From the NCBI GenBank assembly GCA_026195905.1, contig JAPHRE010000016.1, positions 1 to 42,944 of the forward strand: a DNA stretch of 42,944 bases. The letters are read 5' to 3'. The DNA is from Pseudopelagicola sp. Lineage in GTDB: Bacteria; Pseudomonadota; Alphaproteobacteria; Rhodobacterales; Rhodobacteraceae. Positions 33,511 to 41,448 of the stretch are shown here, in pieces (position 1 is the stretch's first letter; each line of letters opens with the position of its first letter). Made by a program: the position numbers and the translations under genes. The notes beneath the pieces were generated by a model. The model searched no databases. It was not told the DNA's origin and saw only the letters and a list, made by a program, of their open reading frames with translations.

Positions 33511-33957
33511 ATGCTTGCAGTTCAAGGTCGCAAATGGGGAATTGTCGGGGGGGCTCTTGTGGTTTTGGCGGGGTGTGATGGGGGGCCGCGCATGACCATG
33601 CCGGATTGGGATTTGTTCGACCGGCGCGAGGCGGCAGCGCCGGATACGCCGACTGAAATCGACGATGCGACGCCTGATGCGACAGAAGACGAGGTTGCGC
33701 CGCCGCCCATCGCGGGCGAGCTTGGCACGACGGTGGTCTCGCTTGGGGCCGCGAGCGAGCCGGGGATGTGGCTCAAGACGCCGCTTGTGGATCGCGAACA
33801 AAAGGGGCGTGTGTATCACGAGGGGCTATGGCTTGCGGTGACGTTGATCCCGATCGAGGGCGCGGCAACAGCCGGGTCGCGCATGTCTCTTGCGGCGATG
33901 CGGGCGCTTGAGTTGCCGTTGACCGGCCTGACCGAAGTGCGGGTGACAGCCGGTTAA
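33511..33957 (+). CDS. Small predicted lipoprotein of unknown function
   Basis: 148 residues from the ATG at 33511, with AGAGGGGG upstream. The N-terminus (basic MLAVQGRK, hydrophobic stretch, then VLAGC with Cys22) is a lipobox, so it is probably anchored to the periplasmic face of a membrane. An acidic, Pro/Asp/Thr-rich linker (about 35-65) leads to a compact domain: TVVSLGAASEPGMWLKTPLV, then VTLIPIEG, ending in LPLTGLTEVRV. Similar Rhodobacteraceae proteins are, as I recall, sometimes labelled D-galactarate dehydratase, which this short exported sequence does not support. The last four bases overlap the end of the convergent alkD gene. No function is assigned. Confidence 0.75.
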   Translation: MLAVQGRKWGIVGGALVVLAGCDGGPRMTMPDWDLFDRREAAAPDTPTEIDDATPDATEDEVAPPPIAGELGTTVVSLGAASEPGMWLKTPLVDREQKGRVYHEGLWLAVTLIPIEGAATAGSRMSLAAMRALELPLTGLTEVRVTAG

Positions 33958-34631
33958 GGCAGGTATTTCGCCGCTTCCTTGCGGGCGAAGGGCTTCATGC
34001 GGTCGCCATAGGTCTTGAGAAAGGTCTGGCTGCGCAGGGGGTCATGTTTCGACAGATCACGCAGCCACCATGCCACGGCTTTTTGAATAAACCAATCGGG
34101 ATCGTCGACATAGGTCGCGGCCCAGCCAAGGATGCGGTCGCGGATCGCAAGGTCGGCGGGCTTGGGGTGGTTCTGTTTGGTCCACGGCAAGGTCATGACG
34201 AGCGCGGCGCGGCGGGTCCACATATGATCGGATGTGGTCCAGCCCTCGACCGTCTCAAGGCGGGTGGGATCGGCCATGAGGCGTTTTTGCCCGGCCATAG
34301 AGACATGATCCGCGATGGCCCAACTATCGAATTCGGACACCCAGGAGACGATCATATCCCACGCGGCATCATCGGGACGGATGCGCGCCTGGGTCAGGAG
34401 CTTGGCCGCAGCGATGCGGGCCTCGAAGATGTCGGTCTTCCACAAGGCATCGGCAAGGGCGATGCGGTCCTCAACCGAGAGGCTCTGACGCCAGTCTTGC
34501 GTCAGCGCATTCAGCGTGGGGTTGGGAATGCCAAGAACCTCGCGCGTTTGCTTATGGTATTTCGCCTGCCCCTCGGCGCGCCCCGGTTCGATCCGGGCGC
34601 GCAGGGCGGCAAGGGCGTCATCAAGCGTCAT
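33954..34631 (-). CDS. DNA alkylation repair protein (AlkD-like HEAT-repeat)
   Basis: 225 residues from the ATG at 34629-34631 (MTLDDALAALRARIEPG); an in-frame TTG 15 bases earlier would overlap the glmS end. The protein is all helical with HEAT-like repeats. DDAAWDMIVSWVSEFDSWAIADHV near 120 and WFIQKAVAWWLRDLSKHDP near 190 carry the Trp and Asp residues typical of AlkD/AlkC-type glycosylases, which release bulky or cationic alkylated bases without base flipping. It probably cleaves 3- or 7-alkylpurines. It is the third gene in the glmU-glmS-alkD direction, 7 bases after glmS, an unusual partner for cell-wall precursor genes. Its end overlaps the lipoprotein gene by 4 bases. Confidence 0.87.
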   Translation of the reverse strand: MTLDDALAALRARIEPGRAEGQAKYHKQTREVLGIPNPTLNALTQDWRQSLSVEDRIALADALWKTDIFEARIAAAKLLTQARIRPDDAAWDMIVSWVSEFDSWAIADHVSMAGQKRLMADPTRLETVEGWTTSDHMWTRRAALVMTLPWTKQNHPKPADLAIRDRILGWAATYVDDPDWFIQKAVAWWLRDLSKHDPLRSQTFLKTYGDRMKPFARKEAAKYLP

Positions 34632-34638
34632 GTGCCGC

Positions 34639-36459
34639 TTACTCAACCGTCACGGATTTGGCGAGGTTGCGCGGCTGATCGACATCCGTCCCTTTGGCCT
34701 CGGCGGTGTGATAGGCCAGAAGCTGGGCCGGGATCGCGTAAAGGATCGGCGCGAGGATCGGGTCGATCTCTGGCAGGATAATCGTATCCCAGACGCCATG
34801 CCCGCCTTCCTCGGCGCCTTGGCTGTCGGTGATTAAAAGCACCTTGCCGCCACGGGCCATGACCTCTTGCATGTTGCTTACGGTTTTGTCGAACAGGGCA
34901 TCGCGGGGGGCGAGAACCACCACAGGGACATGTTTGTCGATAAGGGCGATAGGGCCATGCTTAAGTTCACCCGATGCATAAGCCTCTGCGTGGATATAGC
35001 TGATTTCTTTGAGTTTCAGAGCGCCTTCGAGAGCGAGCGGATACATCAGGCCACGGCCGAGGAAAAGGATATCGCGGGCCTCGGACAGCTTGCGGGCCGC
35101 CTTGGTAACTTTGGCTTCGATCTCTAGCGCGTTGTTGAGGATACCCGGCAGGGTTTGCAGCGCGGCGCTTTTTTCCTGCATCTCGTCGGCGGTGATCGTG
35201 CCGCGAGCCAGCCCGGCTTTGAGGGCAAGCAAGAGCAGCACGGTCAATTGGCAGGTGAATGCCTTGGTCGAGGCAACGCCGATTTCTGTCCCGGCAAGAA
35301 TTGGCAGGGCGAGATCACTTTCGCGGGCGATGGAGCTTTCGGGGACGTTGACGACCGAGACGATCTTGTCGGCCTTGCCGGCACAATAGCGCAGGGCAGC
35401 CAGCGTATCCGCTGTCTCGCCGGATTGGCTCACGAACAGGGCGACGGTGCCTTTGGTGATCGGCGGTTCACGATAGCGAAACTCGGACGCGACATCGACT
35501 TCGACCGGAAGGCCCGCGATTTGCTCGAACCAATATTTCGCTGTCAGGCAGGCATAAAACGCCGTGCCACAGGCGACCATCGTCAGGCGCTCGATCTTGG
35601 TAAAGTCAAGGCCGGGGTCGGGAAGGGCGATTTCTGCGCCGTCCGAAAGGTAGTGGCGGATCGCATCGGCCAACACGGTCGGCTGTTCCGCGATTTCCTT
35701 GGCCATGAAATGCTTGTGGCCGCCCTTGTCGACATTGGTTTGATCAATGGAAATCTCGCGAATCTCGCGATTGACGATCTCGCCATCGGCGTTGCGGATT
35801 TCTAGCGAGGTGCGGGTCAGGACCGCGTTGTCACCCTCTTCAAGATAGGTGATGCGGTGGGTCATCGGCGCAAGGGCAATGGCGTCAGAGCCGACATACA
35901 TCTCACCTTCGCCGTGACCAATCGCGAGGGGCGATCCCTTGCGGGCGACGACGATAAGGTCGTCTTGGCCCTCAAACAGGAAGGCCAGCGCAAATGCGCC
36001 CTCGAGCCGCGACAGGGTTTTGCGCGCAGCATCAACGGGGGAGAGACCCTCGCTCATATACCGCTCGGTCAGGAGGGCGACGGTCTCGGTATCGGTTTCG
36101 GTGACGAAATCAAGACCAGCTTCCGCCAACTCCTGGCGCAGTTCGCGGAAATTCTCGATGATGCCATTGTGGACAACCGCGACCGGACCGGCTTGATGGG
36201 GGTGGGCGTTGTCGACGGAGGGCGCACCATGAGTCGCCCAACGGGTATGACCGATGCCCGAGCGCCCCAAGAGCGGCTCATGCACGAGAAGATCGGACAG
36301 GTTGACCAGCTTGCCAATCGCGCGCCGACGCGCGAGCGTTCCGTCATTGACGGTCGCGATGCCAGCACTGTCATAGCCGCGATATTCGAGCCGTTTGAGA
36401 GCTTCGACGAGGAGTGGGGCAGCTTCATGACTCCCCAGAACACCAACAATTCCGCACAT
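34639..36459 (-). CDS. glmS: Glutamine-fructose-6-phosphate aminotransferase
   Basis: Makes glucosamine-6-phosphate from fructose-6-phosphate and glutamine, the entry step to UDP-GlcNAc for peptidoglycan and LPS. 606 residues from the ATG at 36457-36459, whose A is also the last base of the glmU stop (TAATG). The N-terminal Cys (MCGIVGVLG) is the glutaminase nucleophile, HTRWATHG and GIIENFREL follow in domain 1. The two SIS domains show FVSQSGETADT near 350 and KHGPIAL near 500. The C-terminus PRNLAKSVTVE is the invariant GlmS end that forms the channel. The length is standard. No glmS ribozyme would be expected here, since the gene is internal to an operon. Confidence 0.98.
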   Translation of the reverse strand: MCGIVGVLGSHEAAPLLVEALKRLEYRGYDSAGIATVNDGTLARRRAIGKLVNLSDLLVHEPLLGRSGIGHTRWATHGAPSVDNAHPHQAGPVAVVHNGIIENFRELRQELAEAGLDFVTETDTETVALLTERYMSEGLSPVDAARKTLSRLEGAFALAFLFEGQDDLIVVARKGSPLAIGHGEGEMYVGSDAIALAPMTHRITYLEEGDNAVLTRTSLEIRNADGEIVNREIREISIDQTNVDKGGHKHFMAKEIAEQPTVLADAIRHYLSDGAEIALPDPGLDFTKIERLTMVACGTAFYACLTAKYWFEQIAGLPVEVDVASEFRYREPPITKGTVALFVSQSGETADTLAALRYCAGKADKIVSVVNVPESSIARESDLALPILAGTEIGVASTKAFTCQLTVLLLLALKAGLARGTITADEMQEKSAALQTLPGILNNALEIEAKVTKAARKLSEARDILFLGRGLMYPLALEGALKLKEISYIHAEAYASGELKHGPIALIDKHVPVVVLAPRDALFDKTVSNMQEVMARGGKVLLITDSQGAEEGGHGVWDTIILPEIDPILAPILYAIPAQLLAYHTAEAKGTDVDQPRNLAKSVTVE

Positions 36460-37814
36460 TATACGCGCTCCTTATCCTGTTTAGCCTTTTTAGACTTTAA
36501 CAATTCGAACAATTTTACCGCAAGGCCCGGTTTGTTGACCTGCTTGGCGCGGGCAACCGCAAGCGCGCCATCGGGCACATCTTCAGTGATAACTGATCCG
36601 CTGGCCGTCATGGCTCCGTCGCCTACCGTGACCGGGGCGACAAGCATTGTGTCAGAGCCGATAAAGGCCCGTTTGCCGATGGTGGTCTTGTGTTTCATCA
36701 CCCCATCGTAATTGCAGGTCACGGTGCCCGCGCCGATATTGGCCGCTGCCCCGACAGAGGCGTCACCAATATAGGTCAGGTGATTGACCTTGGCACCCTC
36801 ATCGAGGATCGCATTCTTGATTTCAACGAAATTGCCGATGCGCACATCCTCGGCCAGTTCCGCGCCGGGGCGCAGGCGGGCATAGGGGCCGACAATCGCG
36901 CCGCGCGACACATGGCAGCCTTCGAGATGGGAGAAAGCGCGGATATGTGCGCCGCTTTCGACGGTCACGCCGGGAGCGAAATAGACATTCGGTTCAATGA
37001 CCGTATCGCGCCCGATCACCGTATCATGGGACAGCATCACACTGGCGGGATCTTGCAGGGTCACGCCAAGCTCCATCAGGTCGCGGCGCGCGCGTTCTTG
37101 AAAAATGCCTTCTGCTTCAGCGAGATGCAGGCGAGAGTTGATGCCAAGCGTTTCCTCTTCGGCGCAGGCAACTGCGGTGACGCTAAGGCCGCGCTTGCGG
37201 GCGATGGCGACCACATCCGTTAGGTAATATTCCTCTTGGGCGTTGTCGGATTCGATCTCGGAGATCATCGAGAAAAGAGCCTTGCTATCTGCCAACATTA
37301 CGCCGCTATTACAAAAGCTTATAGCGCGCTGTTGATCCGTTGCATCAGCATATTCAACGATTGCTTCGAGGCTTTGGTCCTGCATCACAAGGCGGCCATA
37401 TTTGCCGGGGTCCGTGGCCTCAAAGCCAAGCACAACGACCGCGTTGTCGCCGCGCGCCTTAACCATGTTGGTGAGGGTTTCGGGGCGCACGAAAGGGGTA
37501 TCGCCAAACAGAACGATGACATCGCCGTCAAAATCGGCCAGGGCATCGCGTGCGGCATCGACAGCATGGGCGGTGCCTTTCTGGTCTTTCTGACGCACGA
37601 CGGTGGCGTCGGGATCATGGGCGGCGACCGTATCGCGCACGGCCTCAAACCCATGCCCGGCCACGATCACCACGCGGGCAGGATCGAGCGCCGCCCCGGA
37701 TTGCATAGCGTGGACCAGCATCGGCGCACCGGCAATCTCGTGCAGGACTTTGGGAAGGTCGGATTGCATCCGGGTGCCTTTGCCGGCGGCGAGGATGACG
37801 AGAGCAATACTCAT
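36459..37814 (-). CDS. glmU: Bifunctional GlcNAc-1-phosphate uridyltransferase / glucosamine-1-phosphate acetyltransferase
   Basis: Catalyses the last two steps to UDP-GlcNAc. 451 residues from the ATG at 37812-37814. The N-terminal nucleotidyltransferase domain starts with LAAGKGTRMQSDLPKVLH (8-25) and continues with QKGTAHAV and the GDTPFV metal site. From about residue 250 the left-handed beta-helix of hexapeptide repeats begins (IGRDTVIEPNVYF onwards) and holds the acetyltransferase site, with KHKTTIGKRAFIGSDTMLVAPV near 377. It is slightly shorter than some family members at the C-terminus (Lys-rich tail KSKKAKQDKERV). glmS follows with a one-base overlap. The gene is divergent from gph, with 132 bases between starts. 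Confidence 0.97.
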   Translation of the reverse strand: MSIALVILAAGKGTRMQSDLPKVLHEIAGAPMLVHAMQSGAALDPARVVIVAGHGFEAVRDTVAAHDPDATVVRQKDQKGTAHAVDAARDALADFDGDVIVLFGDTPFVRPETLTNMVKARGDNAVVVLGFEATDPGKYGRLVMQDQSLEAIVEYADATDQQRAISFCNSGVMLADSKALFSMISEIESDNAQEEYYLTDVVAIARKRGLSVTAVACAEEETLGINSRLHLAEAEGIFQERARRDLMELGVTLQDPASVMLSHDTVIGRDTVIEPNVYFAPGVTVESGAHIRAFSHLEGCHVSRGAIVGPYARLRPGAELAEDVRIGNFVEIKNAILDEGAKVNHLTYIGDASVGAAANIGAGTVTCNYDGVMKHKTTIGKRAFIGSDTMLVAPVTVGDGAMTASGSVITEDVPDGALAVARAKQVNKPGLAVKLFELLKSKKAKQDKERV

Positions 37815-37915
37815 GTGTTTTCTCTTTGAAATAACTTTGGGGCCGTTTTATCGGTTCGATGTATCGCTGCAAGGGCGTTATGAATCAATTCGCATTACCG
37901 GGTGTAACAGCGATA

Positions 37916-37929
37916 GGCGATTCATCGCC
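37916..37929. promoter_or_regulatory. Short palindrome before gph
   Basis: GGCGAT, TC, ATCGCC: a 14-base inverted repeat 18 bases before the gph start, next to its ribosome site (GGCGAAAGGA). It could be an operator or simply chance in GC-rich DNA. Confidence 0.2.
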
Positions 37930-37946
37930 AAGGCGAAAGGAACGAC

Positions 37947-38618
37947 ATGAGAACAGTGGTTTTCGATCTTGATGGCACACTTGCCGATACGAGCGGGGAT
38001 TTGCTTGCGGCGGCGAATGTCTGTTTTCGCGACATGGGCGTCGGCGATGTTTTGCACCCCCAGCGCGATGAGGGAATCGCGCTGCGCGGGGGGAAGGCGA
38101 TGTTGACCGCAGGGCTTGAGCGGCTGGGGCGGATGGATATGGCCGTGGTCGAGCGGTATTACCCGGTCTTGCTTGAGGCCTATGGCGGCGCGATTGCCGA
38201 GCATACGGTTTTATATCCCGGCGCGATGGAGGCCGTCGAGGTGCTTACGTCGCGTGGATATGGGGTTGGGATTTGCACCAATAAGCCCGAGGCGCTTGCG
38301 CAAAAGCTCATGGTGGCGCTTGGGGCGCGGGATGCGTTTGGCGCGCTTGTGGGGGCGGATACGCTGACAGTGCGCAAGCCGGACCCGGAGCCTCTACGCG
38401 AAACGGCGCGGCGGCTTGGTGGCGATCCGGCAAGGACGGTGCTTATTGGCGATAGCGATACGGATCGCAATACGGCGCGGGCGGCGGGGGTTCCGTCGGT
38501 GCTTGTGACCTTTGGGCCGAGTGGTGACGACATGGCCGCACTTGAGCCGGAAGCCCTGCTGGAGGATTACGCCGATCTGCCGGATATGGTTGAGGCGCTG
38601 ATCGGGCGCAATCTTTGA
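37947..38618 (+). CDS. gph: Phosphoglycolate phosphatase
   Basis: HAD-superfamily phosphatase of 223 residues from the ATG at 37947, with AAAGGA at 37936-37941. Motif I is FDLDGTLAD with the nucleophile Asp7 and acid Asp9. Motif II is ICTNKPEALAQK with Thr as the phosphate ligand. The motif III Lys lies in VRKPDPEP, and motif IV in LIGDSDTDRNTARAAG. The cap-domain length fits Gph, which hydrolyses 2-phosphoglycolate from DNA 3'-end repair (and from photorespiration in CO2 fixers). The product glycolate could feed the glyoxylate route that uses GlcB, encoded 32 kb away. A DegT aminotransferase starts 31 bases after the stop. HAD substrates are hard to fix from sequence, so the name is probable rather than certain. 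Confidence 0.9.
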   Translation: MRTVVFDLDGTLADTSGDLLAAANVCFRDMGVGDVLHPQRDEGIALRGGKAMLTAGLERLGRMDMAVVERYYPVLLEAYGGAIAEHTVLYPGAMEAVEVLTSRGYGVGICTNKPEALAQKLMVALGARDAFGALVGADTLTVRKPDPEPLRETARRLGGDPARTVLIGDSDTDRNTARAAGVPSVLVTFGPSGDDMAALEPEALLEDYADLPDMVEALIGRNL

Positions 38619-38649
38619 CAGGCCGGTTTGAGGGAGCAAGGATCGCGCC

Positions 38650-39843
38650 ATGACAGAGCAGTTTACCGGAAACTTTACCCAGCAAGACCCGATCCCCGAC
38701 GAGGCGATCGCGGCGGCGCTTGAGGTGCTGCAAAGCGGGCGATTGCATCGCTATAACCTTGTCGGTGACGCGCCGGGGGAGGTTTCGCTTCTTGAGCAGG
38801 AATTCGCGGCGCAGATGGGGGCGAAATATTGTCTTGCCGTGGCGTCGGGGGGGTATGCGCTTGGCTGTGCGTTGCGGGCGCTTGGGGTTGGGCCGGGGGA
38901 TAAGGTTCTCACCAATGCCTTTACCCTTGCCCCGGTGCCCGGCGCGATTGCCAGCGTGGGCGCAGAGCCGGTTTTCGTCGGGGTCACGGAAGGATTGGTG
39001 ATTGATCTTGAGGATTTGGCCGCGAAGGTCGGGCAGGCGGATGTTCTTATGCTCAGCCATATGCGCGGGCATATTTGTGATATGGATCGGTTGATGGAAA
39101 TTTGCGATGGCACAGGGGTCCGCGTGATTGAGGATTGCGCGCATACGATGGGGGCGCAGTGGCGTGGCACCGCCTCGGGGCGGCACGGGGTTATGGCGTG
39201 TTACTCGACGCAGACCTATAAGCATGTCAATTCCGGCGAGGGCGGGCTTATCCTCAGCGATGAGGATGATCTGATGGCGCGGGCGATCCTTCTTTCAGGG
39301 TCCTATATGCTTTATGAACGCCATCTTGCACGGCCTCCTGCTGCGGCGTTTGAGAAGGCGAAATATGTGACGCCGAATGTGTCGGGGCGGATGGATCATT
39401 TGCGCGCTGCGATCCTGCGGCCGCAATTGCGCGAGCTTGAGCGGCAGGTGGCGCGGTGGAACGCGCTTTACCGTGTTGTCGAGGCGGGGCTAAGTGGCAC
39501 GCCGGGATTGACAGTCGTGGCGCGGCCCGAGGGGGAGAGCTATGTCGGCTCGTCGATCCAGTTCCTTTTGCTCGATTGGTCCGAGGCGGCGGTCGAGGAG
39601 GTTTTGCGGCGCTGCGGCGCGCGCGGGGTAGAGCTTAAATGGTTCGGTGGGGCGGAACCGGTGGCGTTTACGTCGCGCTATGATTCATGGCGCTATGTGC
39701 AGGCCGAGCCGATGCCTGCGAGCGATCGGGTTTTGGCGGGGATCGTTGATATGCGGCTTCCGCTGACCTTCTCAGAGGCGGATTGTGCGGTGATTGCGCG
39801 CATTATCCGTGCCGAGGTTGGCGCGGTTTATCAGGGGGGGTAA
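38650..39843 (+). CDS. DegT/DnrJ/EryC1/StrS family PLP aminotransferase
   Basis: 397 residues from the ATG at 38650. Fold-type I sugar-aminotransferase pattern: the N-terminal GRLHRYN substrate loop near 30, AVASGGYALGCALRALGVGPGD near 63-84, VIEDCAHTMGAQW with the PLP-ring Asp162, and the Schiff-base Lys191 in STQTYKHVNSGEGG. The family transfers an amino group to keto-sugars for LPS, capsule or O-antigen units. Here it stands without any nucleotide-sugar gene beside it. It is 31 bases behind gph, so they may share a transcript. Its end is followed by hairpins and the intergenic repeat. A role in surface glycan synthesis is inferred from family only. It could also act on a non-sugar ketone. 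Confidence 0.88.
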   Translation: MTEQFTGNFTQQDPIPDEAIAAALEVLQSGRLHRYNLVGDAPGEVSLLEQEFAAQMGAKYCLAVASGGYALGCALRALGVGPGDKVLTNAFTLAPVPGAIASVGAEPVFVGVTEGLVIDLEDLAAKVGQADVLMLSHMRGHICDMDRLMEICDGTGVRVIEDCAHTMGAQWRGTASGRHGVMACYSTQTYKHVNSGEGGLILSDEDDLMARAILLSGSYMLYERHLARPPAAAFEKAKYVTPNVSGRMDHLRAAILRPQLRELERQVARWNALYRVVEAGLSGTPGLTVVARPEGESYVGSSIQFLLLDWSEAAVEEVLRRCGARGVELKWFGGAEPVAFTSRYDSWRYVQAEPMPASDRVLAGIVDMRLPLTFSEADCAVIARIIRAEVGAVYQGG

Positions 39844-39870
39844 GGGGCTTTGCCCCTCGGCCTTCGGCCT
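39843..39870. terminator. Tandem small hairpins after the DegT gene
   Basis: AGGGGC (39843-39848) pairs with GCCCCT (39852-39857) around TTT, then CGGCC, TTC, GGCCT forms a second short hairpin. They sit between convergent genes, immediately before the intergenic repeat, in the same order as at 6307-6363. Confidence 0.55.
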
Positions 39871-39872
39871 CA

Positions 39873-39900
39873 CCCCAGAGGTATTTTGGCCAAGATGAAG
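39873..39900 (+). repeat. Rhodobacterales-type intergenic repeat, copy 2
   Basis: CCCCAGAG then TATTTTGGCCAAGATGAAG. The last 20 bases differ from those of the copy at 6335-6363 by one base. It lies between the DegT and APC stops, just downstream of two GC hairpins, so the hairpin-plus-motif unit recurs as a whole. Confidence 0.6.
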
Positions 39901-39902
39901 CC

Positions 39903-41189
39903 TCAGCGCAGGCGCGTGTAGAGATAGGCGCCGAGGCTTAGGGCGATATAGAGGAAGAGCACAAAGGCAAGTTGCGCCGGGGCGTGGCGGGCTTCGAAGA
40001 TCAGGATCAGGAGCGCACCGCCGGAGAGGCCGAAGATGGCAAGCAGGGTCATCGCGGGGTGGGCGTTTGTTTTGACGCGGTGAATATGGTTGGCCCATGC
40101 CATGAGGATCGACACCAGAAGGAAGGTGATCGAGCCAAACTCGAGGATCAGGCGCAGGTCGCCGATCACGATCAGCAGCGATGCAAACCCCGCCATCGCC
40201 AGCACGGCGGCGCGCGGGATGCCATTGTGGCGTTTTTCAAAGCGGGCGGGAAAGAACCCGTCATGGGCAATGACGGAAATCAGGCGTGAGGCTCCAAAGA
40301 GTGTACCGGAGATGGCGCTCATGGTGGCGAGAAGTGCGCCCGCGATCACGAGCTGTGTTCCGATGGGGCCGAGGATATCGCCCGCCCCGGCGGCCAGCGC
40401 GTGTTCTTGATTGGCGATGATGTCGGCAAAGGGAATGGCGAGCACCGCGCCGATGGCAATCACCACGTAGATGAGCGTGGCCAGTGCCACCGCAGAATAG
40501 ATGGCACGTGGGATGTTTTTTTCGGGGGCGTTCATTTCGCCCATCGCGTGGATCACCAGTTGAAAGCCCTCGTAGGCGACAAAGGTTACAGAGGCGATCA
40601 TCAGGATGCCAAAGATCGGCAGCGGCGTGGCAGGGTCCACGAGATCGGGCAGGGCGGTTCGCGCATTGCCCCACAAGACCCCCGCCACGACCAGCAGGAT
40701 CACGACTTTTGTATAGACCATGAGGTCTTCGAGGCGGCCCATGCCACGGGTGGACCAGAGGTTGACGCCCGCAAATCCCGCGATCACGGTGATGGCCACC
40801 ACGCGGCGCAGGGTCGGGTCGTCGGAAAAGGGCGCAATAGCATATGAGGCGAAGGTAAAGGCATAGAGCGCAATTGTGGCGATATAGCCAAAGACAACCC
40901 ACCAGCCGATCAGGGCGGCGGCGAAGTCATGGCCCGGAAAGCTGAGCTTGAAAAACGCATAGGTGGCGCCTTCGTCGCGGTAGTAGAGCGCCAATTTGAC
41001 GTAAGAATAGGCGGCGAGGGTTGCGACGCCGCCGCCAAGCGCGATGGCGAGCGGCGTCCAGACGCCAATCGTCGCCACGCCGAGGCCGAGGATCGTAAAG
41101 ATACCGCCGCCGACCATGCCGCCAAGGGCAATCGCGATTAACTCGGCAAGGCGGAGCGGCGGGGCATCAATGGGGCGGGCAGGGCGCAT
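39903..41189 (-). CDS. APC-family amino acid permease
   Basis: 428 residues from the ATG at 41187-41189, with GAGGAT upstream. About twelve hydrophobic helices. Helix 1 contains LAELIAIALGGMVGGGIFTILG, the GxG(G)IF motif that binds the amino acid backbone in APC transporters. FVAYEGFQLVIHAMGEMNAPEKNIPRAI near 204-231 is the conserved loop after helix 6. The order of helices and the length fit the general amino acid/polyamine group (YjeH/YhdG-like). It probably imports an amino acid by proton or sodium coupling, or exchanges it. It is divergent from ivd with 288 bases between starts. Leucine or another branched-chain substrate would fit that neighbour but is not shown by the sequence. Confidence 0.88.
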   Translation of the reverse strand: MRPARPIDAPPLRLAELIAIALGGMVGGGIFTILGLGVATIGVWTPLAIALGGGVATLAAYSYVKLALYYRDEGATYAFFKLSFPGHDFAAALIGWWVVFGYIATIALYAFTFASYAIAPFSDDPTLRRVVAITVIAGFAGVNLWSTRGMGRLEDLMVYTKVVILLVVAGVLWGNARTALPDLVDPATPLPIFGILMIASVTFVAYEGFQLVIHAMGEMNAPEKNIPRAIYSAVALATLIYVVIAIGAVLAIPFADIIANQEHALAAGAGDILGPIGTQLVIAGALLATMSAISGTLFGASRLISVIAHDGFFPARFEKRHNGIPRAAVLAMAGFASLLIVIGDLRLILEFGSITFLLVSILMAWANHIHRVKTNAHPAMTLLAIFGLSGGALLILIFEARHAPAQLAFVLFLYIALSLGAYLYTRLR

Positions 41190-41289
41190 TGGCTATCCTC
41201 GTAGGGTGTTGGGGTGGGTTTGGCACGAAGCCTGGGGCGGGGCAAGCGGCGCGGTGTATCGGTAGAAATGCGGGAGGTGAGGAAAATAG

Positions 41290-41318
41290 TTGACCCAATT
41301 GGGCGCTGCGCGTATTTA
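41290..41318 (+). promoter_or_regulatory. Sigma-70-like promoter of the ivd operon
   Basis: TTGACC (41290-41295), 17 bases, TATTTA (41313-41318). The spacing is ideal and the boxes are strong for this GC-rich DNA. It also contains the palindrome CCCAATTGGG (41294-41303). Transcription would start near 41325, giving a leader of about 150 bases before the ivd start at 41478. Confidence 0.6.
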
Positions 41319-41320
41319 TA

Positions 41321-41334
41321 TGAACAAGCGTTCA
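41321..41334. promoter_or_regulatory. TetR-type palindromic operator at the ivd promoter
   Basis: TGAAC, AAGC, GTTCA: a perfect inverted repeat starting two bases after the -10 box and covering the expected start site. The shape and content resemble TetR/AcrR-family operators, and repressor binding here would block transcription. No regulator gene is within the window. Confidence 0.5.
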
Positions 41335-41423
41335 ATAAAGCGGATCGAGTCGAACCGGAGGATATGTTCGACACGGGGTGCGGAACGCTTGAGTGAGGCA
41401 GGCGCGTGAGGCGGGGCGTTTTT

Positions 41424-41448
41424 CGAAAACCCATGCGGCGGGTTTTCG
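41424..41448 (+). other. Leader hairpin upstream of ivd
   Basis: CGAAAACCC (41424-41432) pairs perfectly with GGGTTTTCG (41440-41448) around a 7-base loop; a one-base bulge would let flanking TTTT and AAAA extend it. It lies 29 bases before the ivd start. It could be an attenuator, a stabiliser or a remnant terminator. No tract of T follows. Confidence 0.45.

Noticed and set aside
33511-33957. D-galactarate dehydratase
   Set aside because: That label appears on similar small proteins as I recall, but the sequence is a 148-residue lipoprotein lacking any enzyme motif.
36459-36462. glmS ribozyme or leader riboswitch before glmS
   Set aside because: The glmS start overlaps the glmU stop by one base, so there is no room for a leader. 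The ribozyme is typical of Gram-positive bacteria.
41364-41396. Leucine leader peptide for attenuation of ivd
   Set aside because: The 10-codon frame has one Leu codon only, and GGAGG is too close to its ATG. Kept only as part of the leader finding.
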